A stretch of DNA of 64,000 nucleotides from Rhodomicrobium sp. R_RK_3 (GCF_002198715.1 NZ_MWLK01000016.1:1-64000); one strand, 5' to 3'. Shown: positions 41,334 through 50,742, numbered from the stretch's first letter. Notes: generated from the letters alone by a model not told the origin. Translations and numbers: made by a program.

Positions 41334-42443
41334 CTAGGGCAATTCGGAGATCGAGGTCGGGCCCGGCCCCGGCGTCACCAGCGTCGGCCATTGGTTCGAG
41401 CCGAAGGGGACGGCGGGCGGCAGGAAAGCCTTGGTGCCGCGCTTGTCGCTTTCGGCCTGGATGGCGGCGCGGGCATCGCCGCCCATCAGCTCGTAATCCA
41501 TCAGGTGGTAATTGCCGAAGAACAGCGACCCGACCGAGCGGTCGGCGATGATGCGGGTGAGCGAATCCAGCATGTCCTCGGGCGTCGTGGTGAACGACAC
41601 CGTCTCGATCAGCATCAGCCGGCTGTTGATCGCCTCGGGGCCGAAAAACTGCGCCAGCACGCTGAACAGCACGTTGTTCTGCCGGGCCACGTAGATGGTG
41701 TTGCTGGCCGCATAGGTCTTGTCCCAGTCGGGGCCGAGCATCGCCTTCCAGTCGGTCAGCACACCCATCCAATGGGCGACCTGGGTCTGAGCCGCCCAGG
41801 CGACGTTCAGCTTCAGGAACGGCGCCTGATGCCTGGAGAAATCGGCCAGCTCGGCGAAGCTGACGACGCCCTGATCCAGGGCGGCGTCCATGAAGGCGAT
41901 GTTGTTCTGGAGGATGACGCGGTTGTTCTCGCGCCAGTCCTCCGGCATGTCGGTCAGGCCGAGGCCATCCAGCGCCGACTGCATCCGGCTGCGGTAGGCC
42001 AGCATCGAGGCGCGCCAGGACTGGTTGTCCGGATTGTCGAGATAGGGGCCGACCACTTGCGTCAGCGCCATGGTGGCGTGGCCGACCGATTTCAGCAGTT
42101 GGTAGGCGATGGGGACGGGCGGCGCGTCGAGCGGGGGCTGGCCGGGGCGGTAGAGGATGAAGCGGCCTCCGGCGCCCGAGAACAGCGCCAGGATGACCGG
42201 GTGCTTGGCGAGGATGTTGGCGCGGAAAACTTTCGCCGCGTCGCCATAGAGCTCGAACATGACGGTATTCAGCGCCAGCACGTTCTTGGTCGCCGTTTCC
42301 TCGGGGCTCGATTGGGTGAGGCCGGCAATCGGCTCCATGAAGTCCGGCAGGGTTTCGGCGGTCGCTGATCCGGGGGCGGCAAGAATCGTCATCGTGGCCG
42401 CCATGGCATGGAGGCAGCGCTTCAGGATCGTCTGGCCTTGCAT
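41334..42443 (-). CDS. Exported protein of unknown function, first gene of the Moco-hydroxylase operon
   Basis: This 369-residue protein has a signal peptide (MQGQTILKRCLHAMAATMTILAAPGSATAE, cleavage near residue 29). The mature part is mostly helical with several Trp/Tyr-rich segments (DWRENNRVILQNNIAFMDAA, VAWAAQTQVAHWMGV, NNVLFSVLAQFFGPEA, GNYHLMDYELMGGDARAA). I do not recognise the family. It lies 13 bp upstream of the FAD subunit on the same strand, so it is probably co-expressed with the hydroxylase and may act on its substrate in the periplasm. Confidence 0.75.
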   Translation of the reverse strand: MQGQTILKRCLHAMAATMTILAAPGSATAETLPDFMEPIAGLTQSSPEETATKNVLALNTVMFELYGDAAKVFRANILAKHPVILALFSGAGGRFILYRPGQPPLDAPPVPIAYQLLKSVGHATMALTQVVGPYLDNPDNQSWRASMLAYRSRMQSALDGLGLTDMPEDWRENNRVILQNNIAFMDAALDQGVVSFAELADFSRHQAPFLKLNVAWAAQTQVAHWMGVLTDWKAMLGPDWDKTYAASNTIYVARQNNVLFSVLAQFFGPEAINSRLMLIETVSFTTTPEDMLDSLTRIIADRSVGSLFFGNYHLMDYELMGGDARAAIQAESDKRGTKAFLPPAVPFGSNQWPTLVTPGPGPTSISELP

Positions 42444-42720
42444 GGCGTTCCTCCGACAGCGTCATGCATCTGCGGGCCGAAGCGGTTAAGAAAGCTTTCC
42501 GCCGGAGCGCGCCGGCGCAATCGCGCCGCGTCCCTTGCAGGTTGTGGTTGCGCGGGCGCTAATAATTATTGTCAAACACCACTATTCCGAGCACGCTCGC
42601 AAGTACTGCCCCCGCCGGACCTCAGTCGGCATCGCGCCCTCATCGCCTGCCGTGTTAAGCTAAGCCGCCGCCGCGCGTCGAGAGCGCGTGTAATGCGGCA
42701 AACATTGGGGAGGATTTGCT

Positions 42721-43881
42721 ATGCGATCCAAGCATTTGACCGGCTTCGCCGCCGGGCTTTTCGTGCTGTCCGCCTGCATTTGCGGCGCCAACGCCCAAAT
42801 CGCCGTCTCGGCCAATGACGGCCGGGCGACCTTGAACGACGGCGCCAATGCGGTGGTCGATCCGCCCGTGCCGGACAGCGTGACGCTGATCGATCTCAGC
42901 GCCATGCCGCCGAAAGTCATCGCCGAGATCGCCGCACCCGCGAGCGTCGTCGGGCCGCCGACCAGCGTCGCCGTTTCGCCCGACGGATCGATCGCCTTGG
43001 TGAGCGCGGCGACCAAGCTCGATCCGGCCGACCCGAAAAAGGTGGTGCCGGATAACCGCGTTAGCGTCATCGACCTGAAGGCGACGCCGCCGGCCGTCAC
43101 CGCCACCCTCGAATCCGGCCCCGGCGCGGCGGGCGTCGCCATCCATCCGAGCGGCAATCTGGCCCTGGTCGCCAACCGCAATGAAGGCACCGTCTCGGTG
43201 TTCACGATCGTCGGCGGCGCGCTTACGGCCGGGCCGAAGATCGCGCTGGGCGACGCCAAATCCGGGCCGAGCGGCATCTCCTTTACGCCAGACGGCAAGA
43301 CAGCCCTAGTCACCCGCGACGGCGATCACAAGATCTCGGTGCTCACCATCGACGGTGGCAACGTGGAGGCGTCGAAGCGCGAGCTGAGCGCCGGCATCCG
43401 GCCCTATGGCGTCGACATCAGCGCGCGCGGCGACGTGGCGGCGGTCGCCAATATCGGCACCGGTTCAGGCGATGCCGACACGGTCAGCCTGATCGACATG
43501 AAGGCCAGCCCGCCCCGCGTCGTCGAGACCTTCACGGTCGGGCAGACGCCGGAGGGGCTGAAGATGTCGCCGGATGGGCAGTTCGTGGCGGTGACGGTGA
43601 TGAACGGCTCGAACAAGCCCAAAGCCTCGCCCTTCTTCAACGACAACGGTCTCGTGGTGATCCTGTCGGTGAACGACACGAAGCTGGCCAAGGTGGCGGA
43701 GGCCAAGGTCGGACACTGGTGCCAGGGCGCCGCCTGGAGCAAGGACGGCAAAACCGTCATCGTGCAGTGCATGATCGAGCGGGAATTGCAGATGTTCGGC
43801 TTCGACGGCAAGGACCTGAAGCCGGTCGGCGCCATCAAGCTGAAGGCAGGGCCGGCGGCCATCGCCACGGCGCAGCGCTAA
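42721..43881 (+). CDS. YncE-like beta-propeller protein, exported
   Basis: This 386-residue protein has an N-terminal signal with LSAC at residues 16-19, a good lipobox, although a Sec cut after ANA is also possible. The rest repeats a roughly 45-residue WD/YVTN-like blade (SVAVSPDGSIALVSAAT, GVAIHPSGNLALVANRNEGTVSVF, GISFTPDGKTALVTRDGDHKISV, GLKMSPDGQFVAVTVMNG), about seven blades. Its role in the envelope is unknown. GGGGAGG precedes the ATG. Confidence 0.85.
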   Translation: MRSKHLTGFAAGLFVLSACICGANAQIAVSANDGRATLNDGANAVVDPPVPDSVTLIDLSAMPPKVIAEIAAPASVVGPPTSVAVSPDGSIALVSAATKLDPADPKKVVPDNRVSVIDLKATPPAVTATLESGPGAAGVAIHPSGNLALVANRNEGTVSVFTIVGGALTAGPKIALGDAKSGPSGISFTPDGKTALVTRDGDHKISVLTIDGGNVEASKRELSAGIRPYGVDISARGDVAAVANIGTGSGDADTVSLIDMKASPPRVVETFTVGQTPEGLKMSPDGQFVAVTVMNGSNKPKASPFFNDNGLVVILSVNDTKLAKVAEAKVGHWCQGAAWSKDGKTVIVQCMIERELQMFGFDGKDLKPVGAIKLKAGPAAIATAQR

Positions 43882-43890
43882 AGCCGGCGC

Positions 43891-43917
43891 GCCACGCGCC
43901 GCTGTACGGCGCGTGGC
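43891..43917. terminator. Bidirectional hairpin between convergent genes
   Basis: GCCACGCGCCG and CGGCGCGTGGC form a perfect 11-bp stem around CTGTA, placed in the 51-bp gap between two convergent genes. Confidence 0.68.
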
Positions 43918-43932
43918 CTCGTCGAACGAGCT

Positions 43933-44385
43933 CTACCGGGTAACCGGGTTGCTGTTCCGCAATTGAGGAACCTCGTAGGTCCTCGGCTCCAACGGTCCGA
44001 CATTGGGCGACGTTCTCCCCGGCATAGCCGGAGCCGCCCTCTCCTGGATCGGCGGCATGTAAGGCGTGCGCAAACCCCGATCGATGCCATTGGGGCGGAC
44101 CTGGCGGGCCTGCGGTCTCGCGCGGGCCTGAGCCTCATTGTAGAAAGGCTTGGCGCGGGACTCCCCGAGCGTGTTGCCGGTCTGCCCGATCGCATTGATG
44201 TCGCAGCTATTCATCGCGTTGAGATAGCTGTCCGTGCACCGCAGGCTGGCATTGTTGTCAGGGGCGGTGCGTTCGCAATCGTCGCGCTGGAGCTCGGCTT
44301 GATTATCGCAGAGTTGCACATTCTGCGCCGAAGCAAGCGTCGCTGAGAAGCCTATCGCGATTGCGGCGAGATATATTTGTTTCAT
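43933..44385 (-). CDS. Small exported protein of unknown function
   Basis: This 150-residue protein has a clear signal peptide (MKQIYLAAIAIGFSATLASAQ). The mature N-terminal half has four cysteines (LCDN, DCER, RCTD, SCDI), enough for two disulphides. The C-terminal half is Arg/Pro-rich and probably disordered. I do not recognise the family. Confidence 0.65.
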   Translation of the reverse strand: MKQIYLAAIAIGFSATLASAQNVQLCDNQAELQRDDCERTAPDNNASLRCTDSYLNAMNSCDINAIGQTGNTLGESRAKPFYNEAQARARPQARQVRPNGIDRGLRTPYMPPIQERAAPAMPGRTSPNVGPLEPRTYEVPQLRNSNPVTR

Positions 44386-44792
44386 ACAGATTACGTGGTC
44401 ATCGCGCGCGGCGCTCGCAACCCGCGGCCATGATCTGGCGCTGCATCAGGCGCTGGTCGGGTAATAATCCCTTCCGGCGGGAGCGGGATTTCCTGATTCG
44501 GGACAAAAAGCGCGTGTATCTGTTCCACGATGCTACAGCAGCGGCAAGAGCGGCGCAGACCATCAAATTTTTGTGCTTCTCAACTGCCCCCCGATGGAGG
44601 CGCCGCCGGAGCGGCACTGAAAACGCTTCCACCCGATTGTTGAGCGATGCGCGAGGTTGCGGCCTGCCGCGACGACCGCGCAATTGGCACGCTGCCGCGG
44701 CCCGGTTCCGACAATCTGCCGCCCCGGGTTAAAGCACTCTTATCCCTTGTCTCGCTATCGTTCTGGTCGAACTGCGATGTTGGTGGTGCGTA
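44386..44792. other. Intergenic region with no supported gene
   Basis: No coding frame here has a good start, ribosome site or recognisable product. The region holds the likely divergent promoters of the small exported protein and the GGDEF-EAL protein. No clear operator palindrome or riboswitch was seen. Confidence 0.6.
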
Positions 44793-46634
44793 ATGCCGTT
44801 CTCAACGCCGGAGAGTGAAACGCTCCCGCCGGCGCCAGCGATTGACCAAACCGTGGACGAAGGAGCGCATAGCGAAGCGCTGCGGGAGATCTGCGCCATC
44901 GCCTCGGCCGTCATGGAGACGCCGATATCGCTGGTCTCGATGCTGCACGAGAAAGACCAGCGTTTCGCGGCCCAGATCGGCCTCGAACTCGGGGAGTCCT
45001 CGGGCGGCATGGCGTTTTTCAATCAGACCATGCTGACCCCCGAGGCGACGCTGGTCGAGGACGCGGCCGCCGATGCGCGTTTTGCCTCCAATCCTCTCGT
45101 CACCGAGCCGCCCCATGTCCGCGCCTATGCCGGCGTGCCGCTCGAGGCCGAGCCGGGGACGCCGGTCGGCGCGCTTTGCGCCATCGATTTCGAGCCGCAC
45201 GCCTTCACCGACGCTCAAATCGCGCTCCTGACCAAGCTCGGCGCCGTCGCCAGTTCGGTGCTGCACATGCACCGGATGCGGCTGGAGCTAAAGGAGGAGA
45301 TGGCGGCTAGGCATCTGCGCGAGCAGGATCTGTGGGACGCTGCCCATTGCGACAATCTCACCGGCCTCGCCAATCTGAAGCAGTTCCGCGAATTCGCGAC
45401 CGCCATCCTGGACCGGCAGTCGCAAACGCGCGGCTGCGCGCTGATCCTGCTCGACCTCGACCATTTTAAATCGGTCAACGACCGCTGGGGCCATGCCGAA
45501 GGCGACGTCTATCTGCGCCGCGTCGCCGGGCAGCTCACCCTGTCGGTGCGCAAGCAGGACCTGGTGGCGCGGATCGGCGGCGACGAATTCGCCATCCTGC
45601 TCACCGACATTGACGGTCAGGAAGCGCCGCGCCGTTTCGCCGAACGCATCTTGAACAACCTGCACGGCATCGCCGAGATCACCGGAAATCCCGATCTTGG
45701 CCGCGCCAGTCTCGGCATCGCGCTGGCGCCGCTGCACGCCAGCACCCTCGACGACCTCTACCGGTGCGCCGACGCCGCGCTTTATGCGGCGAAAACCACC
45801 GGCCGCAACGTCTGCCGCCTCTATATTCCGCGCCTCGACAGGCGCTCGGCGAACCCGGCGAACATCTCCCGCGAATATCGCAGGGCGCTCGAGGCCCGCG
45901 AATTCGTGCCCTATTACCAGCCGAAATTCGACCTGAAGACCATGACGCTGGTCGGCTTCGAGGCGCTGGCGCGCTGGGACACCAACGACGCCGGCGTGCT
46001 CGCCCCGGCCGATTTCCACGGCCTGTTCGACGACAAGGAGCTGGCGCCGCTGCTCACGCGCTCGATGCTGATGCAGATGACCGCCCATCGCCAGGCCTGG
46101 CAGCATACGGGACTGGATTGCGGGGTGCTCGGAATCAACGCCTCGGCCGCCGATTTCCTGAACGAGGATTTCGCCAGGGAATTCCTCGGCGTGATCGCGG
46201 ACCACCAGCTCAGACCTCAGGATTTCATCCTCGAAGTCACCGAGCAGATCATCCTCGAAGACAAGGACACCAGGCTCTTCGACATGCTGAAATTTTTGAA
46301 GAAAGCGGGCGTGCTGATCGTGCTCGACGATTTCGGCACTGGCTATGCGGGGCTGAAGCATCTCAAGAACTGGCCCGTCGACCGCATCAAGATCGACCGC
46401 ATGTTCGTCCGCGACTGCCTGGAGGATGCCCGCGACCGCGCCATCGTCGACGGCATCATCAAGATGGCCGGAGCGCTTGGACTCGGCGTGACCGCGGAGG
46501 GCATCGAGACCGCCGAGCAACTGGCGCTGCTGCAAAGCATGAATTGCGAGATGGGCCAGGGTTATCTCTTCGCCCGTCCCATGCCGGCGGCCGAAGTGCC
46601 CGACTATGTCCGGGAATTCCGGGTTTGGCATTGA
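44793..46634 (+). CDS. GAF-GGDEF-EAL c-di-GMP signalling protein
   Basis: This 613-residue protein has an N-terminal GAF domain (about 25-160). A diguanylate cyclase domain follows with an intact GGDEF (262-266) and an inhibitory RxxD I-site (253-256). The EAL phosphodiesterase domain begins near 365 with EAL at 390-392 and DDFGTGYAGL and AEGIET catalytic segments. Both catalytic motifs are intact, so it may make or degrade c-di-GMP, switched by the GAF ligand. No transmembrane helix is seen. It lies directly upstream of the Flp-pilus locus and probably influences surface attachment. Confidence 0.9.
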   Translation: MPFSTPESETLPPAPAIDQTVDEGAHSEALREICAIASAVMETPISLVSMLHEKDQRFAAQIGLELGESSGGMAFFNQTMLTPEATLVEDAAADARFASNPLVTEPPHVRAYAGVPLEAEPGTPVGALCAIDFEPHAFTDAQIALLTKLGAVASSVLHMHRMRLELKEEMAARHLREQDLWDAAHCDNLTGLANLKQFREFATAILDRQSQTRGCALILLDLDHFKSVNDRWGHAEGDVYLRRVAGQLTLSVRKQDLVARIGGDEFAILLTDIDGQEAPRRFAERILNNLHGIAEITGNPDLGRASLGIALAPLHASTLDDLYRCADAALYAAKTTGRNVCRLYIPRLDRRSANPANISREYRRALEAREFVPYYQPKFDLKTMTLVGFEALARWDTNDAGVLAPADFHGLFDDKELAPLLTRSMLMQMTAHRQAWQHTGLDCGVLGINASAADFLNEDFAREFLGVIADHQLRPQDFILEVTEQIILEDKDTRLFDMLKFLKKAGVLIVLDDFGTGYAGLKHLKNWPVDRIKIDRMFVRDCLEDARDRAIVDGIIKMAGALGLGVTAEGIETAEQLALLQSMNCEMGQGYLFARPMPAAEVPDYVREFRVWH

Positions 46635-46784
46635 TCGCCTGGGCGGCGCCTTAACCGGCGACGGCGAAAAGTATTATCGCGGCCGGGCCGATTTATTACA
46701 AATTGACCCAGTAAAAAGGCTGGCGCCTTACGGATCAATTCAGTTTATTTCCGCCTCCCTCGGCGAAAGGTCCATGCTGACGGG

Positions 46785-48101
46785 ATGAACTTCGGTATTT
46801 CGACCTTCGCGAAGAGGGCCTGGATTCGGGCTGCGCCATCGGCGTGGCGATTTCTGGCGGAGGAGCGCGGCAGCGTCGCGATCATGATCGGCCTCGCCAT
46901 GACGGGGCTGATGGGCATGGTGGCGCTCGGCACGGAGGTCACCTTCATCATCTACAAGCAGCGCCAGATGCAGACGATCGCCGATGGCGCCGCCATCGGC
47001 GCGGCGGTCGCGCTGGCCAAGGGCAATCCCACCGACTATGCGATGGAGGCGCGCGCCATCGCCGCGACGGGCAGCTTCGTCGACGGGGCGAGCGGCGTCG
47101 TCGTCACCGTCAACAAGCCGCCCGCGACAGGCAGCAATGTCAGCACCGCGGGGGCGGTCGAAGTCATCGTCGTGCAGCCGCAGACGCTGAAGCTGGTCAG
47201 CGTGCTGAGCTCGGCCGTGTTCAATGTCACGGCGCGGTCCGTAGCCATCAAGGGCACGGGGGGCGGCTTCTGCGTCCTGACCACGGATACCACGTCGGGG
47301 ACGGGGTTCTCGGTCAGCAATGGCGCGACCGTCAATCTCAACCAATGCGGCGGCGCCGTGAATTCCTCCGGCTCGGCCGCCCTTTCGGTAACCGGCGGCT
47401 CGGCGCTGAATGCGAAATCCATGTCGGTGAAGGGCCAATCCTCCGTCAGCGGGGGCGGTGCGGTTACCATTTCCGGAACCCCCAATACCGTGCAGATCAA
47501 CCAGGCCGTTACGGCGGATCCCTACGCGTCGGTCGCCATGACGACGCCGACAGGCTGCGCCAATACCAACAAGGTGATCGCCTATTCCGCCTCCGTCCAG
47601 ACCTTAAACGCCGGAACCTATTGCGGCGGCCTGGCGATCGGCAATGGCGCGAACGTGAAGCTCAATGCGGGGGTCTATTACATCAAGACCGGCTCATTCG
47701 CCGTGACCGGCGGATCGACCGTGAATGGCACCGGCGTCACCATCGTGATGACCAAAAATACCAGCGGCTATGCTACCACCTCGATCGGCAATGGTTCGAA
47801 CGTTACGCTGAGCGCGCCGACCAGCGGCACTTTCGCGGGCATCGTGTTCTTCGGCGACCGCACGGCCCCGACCACCGGAATCAACAGCTTCATCGGCGGT
47901 TCGACGACGAACTTCACGGGCGCGCTCTATTTTCCGACGCAGCAGGTGATCTACTCGAACGGCACCTCGACCGTCGCAACCTGCACCCAGCTCGTCGCTT
48001 ACCGGGTCCAGTTCACCGGCGGGGCCTCATTCAACAGCAATTGCGGCAGTGCCGGCACCAGCGCCATCGGCGGCGCCGCCGCCAGCCAGATCGTGGAATA
48101 G
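46785..48101 (+). CDS. TadG-like pilus assembly protein with beta-helix-like C-terminus
   Basis: This 438-residue protein begins with a TadE/TadG-type helix (RGSVAIMIGLAMTGLMGMVALGTEV, about 28-52). It continues with QMQTIADGAAIGAAVALA, and the pseudopilin-like part ends near residue 150. The rest is an unusually repetitive Gly/Ser/Thr/Asn-rich region (SVSNGATVNLN, SVTGGSALNAKSMSV, AIGNGANVKLNAG, AVTGGSTVNGTGVTI, SIGNGSNVTLSA) resembling a right-handed beta-helix rather than the common vWA domain. Its stop is 9 bp before the next start. It may form a pilus tip or envelope adhesin. Confidence 0.78.
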   Translation: MNFGISTFAKRAWIRAAPSAWRFLAEERGSVAIMIGLAMTGLMGMVALGTEVTFIIYKQRQMQTIADGAAIGAAVALAKGNPTDYAMEARAIAATGSFVDGASGVVVTVNKPPATGSNVSTAGAVEVIVVQPQTLKLVSVLSSAVFNVTARSVAIKGTGGGFCVLTTDTTSGTGFSVSNGATVNLNQCGGAVNSSGSAALSVTGGSALNAKSMSVKGQSSVSGGGAVTISGTPNTVQINQAVTADPYASVAMTTPTGCANTNKVIAYSASVQTLNAGTYCGGLAIGNGANVKLNAGVYYIKTGSFAVTGGSTVNGTGVTIVMTKNTSGYATTSIGNGSNVTLSAPTSGTFAGIVFFGDRTAPTTGINSFIGGSTTNFTGALYFPTQQVIYSNGTSTVATCTQLVAYRVQFTGGASFNSNCGSAGTSAIGGAAASQIVE

Positions 48102-48109
48102 GGGAACCG

Positions 48110-48574
48110 ATGCGACCGGTCAGGACCAAACCGAAACGCGCCTCCCTCCGTCGCGGCAAGGAGGGCTCGGCGGCGATTGAATTTGCGCTGTTCATGCCGC
48201 TGTTCGTTCTCCTGCTCACCGGGGTGGTGGAGATCGGCTTTGCGATGTTCGGCTCGATGCAGGTCTACGGCGCCGTCGAGGCGGGGATGCTCTACGCCGT
48301 CAAAAACGGCTTCAACTCAACCGGCATCTCCGACGCCATCACCAATTCGAGCGGCATCACCGGCATCACGGCGAGCCCCGCCCCGACGCAATTTTGCGGC
48401 TGCCCCGCTTTGTCCGGCATCGTCGTCGCCACTTGCGGCGGCACCTGCACCGGCAACACCGCGCAAAGCCAATATATCCGCATCAACGCGACGCTGACTC
48501 GCACGAGCATCCTTAGCAACACCTTCCTGTTGCCCTCGACGCTGACGGCGCAATCGATCGTAAGGCAGAATTAG
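48110..48574 (+). CDS. TadE-like pseudopilin 1
   Basis: This 154-residue protein has a charged N-terminus, then GSAAIEFALFMPLFVLLLTGVVEIGFAMFG, the TadE motif with a Glu at the +5-like position of a pseudopilin helix. The C-terminal part has cysteines in FCGCPALSG and TCGGTCTG. Start ATG 48110 is 8 bp after the preceding stop; the long frame upstream is antifunctional overlap with the TadG-like gene. It is probably a minor pilin needed for Flp pilus assembly. Confidence 0.83.
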   Translation: MRPVRTKPKRASLRRGKEGSAAIEFALFMPLFVLLLTGVVEIGFAMFGSMQVYGAVEAGMLYAVKNGFNSTGISDAITNSSGITGITASPAPTQFCGCPALSGIVVATCGGTCTGNTAQSQYIRINATLTRTSILSNTFLLPSTLTAQSIVRQN

Positions 48575-48576
48575 CA

Positions 48577-48960
48577 ATGGCATGGACATCCTTCTTGCGA
48601 ACCCTAGCCGGCCGGCGCGGCACCGCCGCGATCGAATACGCGATCATCGCACCGGTGCTGTTCGTCTTCCTGCTCGGCATAATGGACACCTCCCGCCTGC
48701 TCTGGACCTACACCACGCTCTACCGCGCCACCCACGCCGCCGCCCGCTGCGGCGCGGTCAACGACATCGATTGCGGAACCACCAGCGCGATCCAGAACGA
48801 GGCCGTCTCCGAGGCCTGGGGCCTGACGGTCGCGGCCTCCGCCTTCACCGTCACCACGGTCGCTTGCGGCGTCAGAGTCAGTATCGCCTATACGTTCACC
48901 TTCACCACCCCAGGCTTCAGTACGCTCGCCATAAACGCCACGGCCTGTCACCCGACCTGA
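48577..48960 (+). CDS. TadE-like pseudopilin 2
   Basis: This 127-residue protein has GTAAIEYAIIAPVLFVFLLGIMDTSRLLW, a clear TadE/pseudopilin helix, and cysteines in RCGAVNDIDCG and ACGVR. It starts 2 bp after the previous stop. Together with the preceding gene it forms the TadE/TadF pair usual for tad loci. Confidence 0.85.
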   Translation: MAWTSFLRTLAGRRGTAAIEYAIIAPVLFVFLLGIMDTSRLLWTYTTLYRATHAAARCGAVNDIDCGTTSAIQNEAVSEAWGLTVAASAFTVTTVACGVRVSIAYTFTFTTPGFSTLAINATACHPT

Positions 48961-49212
48961 GCGGCCACAGTGGCCCTCGCGCCGCTACAGGCGTGTGATC
49001 GCGCCGCATTTTCAACTTAAGCTTGAGGACTTATTAAGAATCAACCACCCTCCGCTCGGGTGCCGCCTTCCCGTAAGGCATTGGAACATGAACCGGATCG
49101 CTCGCGTGAGTATGCGGCTGAGATGTCAGCTCGATCGGGCTACCCGACAATTTCGGGCCAGCCAAGCCGCTAGGGTTTGTCAGTACAATTCGGCAACCAC
49201 GAAGGTTGGACC

Positions 49213-50718
49213 TTGTCACGACTTCGGAACCATTGGCTCAGCGGCCTCGCCGCTCTACTCGCCGCCGCGATCGGGATTGGCGCGCCTGTCCTGCGTGGAG
49301 CTTCGGCCGGGGGTGGCGGCCTGATCGAGGATGAGGGCATCGGCGTCCGCCGGGTCACCGTCATCCGCTACAAATCCCGCACCTTCGAACTGCACCGCCC
49401 CTTCGACACCGCCGTGGTCGGATCGCCTGACATCGCCGACGTGATGGCGATGTCCAACCGGGTGCTCTACATCCAGGGCAAGAAGGTCGGCACCACCAAT
49501 GTCTCGCTCTTCGACACCAACAAGCAATTGATCGGGGTGTTCGACGTCGCCGTGACGATCGATGCGGGCAATATCGCGGAGAAGATTCGCTCCAGCACCT
49601 CGAGCCCGGGCATCCGCGTCACCAGCAGCAACGAGCAGGTGGTGTTGACCGGCATGGCCGCCAACGCCGTCGACGCCGAGCGTGCGGTCGCCATCGCCAA
49701 GGCCGTGGCGCCGGAGATCCCAGTCGTCAACCTCATGCAGGTCGCGCCGTCGCAGCAGGTGCTGCTAAAAGTCCGCTTCATCGAGGCCAACCGGGAAACA
49801 GGACGCGATCTCGGCGTCAATTGGTTCGGCTACAACGACAAGGGTACGGCAGGCGTCACAACCGGACAGGGGCGCGTCGACAACCGCCTCAAATCGCCCC
49901 TCGGGTCGGATCTGGCCGGAGGCACGCTTCCTCTTTTTCAGGCCGTGAACACCTTCGCCGGCAGCGCGACGGGCCTGCCTTTCGGTGTCGCGCTCGCCAA
50001 TGTCGTCAGCAGCGGCGGCGCCAATATCGACCTGTTGATTACGGCCCTGGAAACCAGGGGCCTTGCCCGGCGGCTCGCCGAGCCCGACCTCGTCGCCCTC
50101 TCTGGCGACATGGCGAGCTTCCTGGCGGGCGGCGAAATTCCCGTGCCGGTGGTGCAGCCGGGATCAGCTGGCGTCGCCACCATCACCGTCGAATACAAGC
50201 CCTTCGGCGTGCAACTGACATTCGTGCCCACCGTCCTCGCGAACGGCGTCATCAACCTGCGCCTGACCCCTTCCGTCAGCCAGCTCGACTACGCCAACGC
50301 CATTCGCAATCAGGGTTTTCTGATCCCGGCGCTGACCAAGCGCGAGGCACGCACCACCATCGAGCTTCGCGACGGCCAAAGCTTTGCCATTGCCGGCTTG
50401 CTCCAGACACAAGGCACGCGCGACATCTCGCAAATCCCCTGGCTCGGCTCTCTGCCGGTGATCGGCACCTTGTTCCGCAGCACGGCCTACCAGCAGCAGG
50501 AGACGGATCTGGTGGTGATCGTAACGCCGCATCTGGTGCAGCCGGTCGCGCCGGGCCAGCGCCTGGCGACGCCGCTCGACGATCGCCTGCCCAGCAATGA
50601 CGGCGACCTGTTCTGGCGCGGCGAGCTCGATGTCCCCAAGAAGTATACGGAATATGTCACGACCGGACGCGACATCGTCGGCCCCTACGGCCACATCATT
50701 CTCCAAGACCGCAAGTGA
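49213..50718 (+). CDS. cpaC: Flp pilus secretin CpaC/RcpA
   Basis: This protein of about 501 residues is the outer-membrane channel. TTG 49213 has GAAGG 7 nt upstream and begins a signal peptide (MSRLRNHWLSGLAALLAAAIG). An in-frame TTG 36 bp earlier is possible. The N-terminal domain (FDTAVVGSPDIADVMAMSNRVLYIQGKKVGTTNVSLFD) and a BON-like segment lead to the secretin core (VLLKVRFIEANRETGRDLGVNW, ETRGLARRLAEPDLVALSG, FGVQLTFVPTVL, IPWLGSLPVIGTLFRS). It heads the plus-strand secretin-TadD group rather than lying between cpaB and cpaE. Confidence 0.88.
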   Translation: MSRLRNHWLSGLAALLAAAIGIGAPVLRGASAGGGGLIEDEGIGVRRVTVIRYKSRTFELHRPFDTAVVGSPDIADVMAMSNRVLYIQGKKVGTTNVSLFDTNKQLIGVFDVAVTIDAGNIAEKIRSSTSSPGIRVTSSNEQVVLTGMAANAVDAERAVAIAKAVAPEIPVVNLMQVAPSQQVLLKVRFIEANRETGRDLGVNWFGYNDKGTAGVTTGQGRVDNRLKSPLGSDLAGGTLPLFQAVNTFAGSATGLPFGVALANVVSSGGANIDLLITALETRGLARRLAEPDLVALSGDMASFLAGGEIPVPVVQPGSAGVATITVEYKPFGVQLTFVPTVLANGVINLRLTPSVSQLDYANAIRNQGFLIPALTKREARTTIELRDGQSFAIAGLLQTQGTRDISQIPWLGSLPVIGTLFRSTAYQQQETDLVVIVTPHLVQPVAPGQRLATPLDDRLPSNDGDLFWRGELDVPKKYTEYVTTGRDIVGPYGHIILQDRK

Positions 50719-50742
50719 TTTCCAGACGCCCTAAAGAGTGGA

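Noticed and set aside
44361-44732. A 123-residue plus-strand frame before the GGDEF-EAL gene
   Set aside because: It overlaps the start of the small exported protein on the other strand, has no convincing start and its composition is that of noncoding GC-rich DNA.
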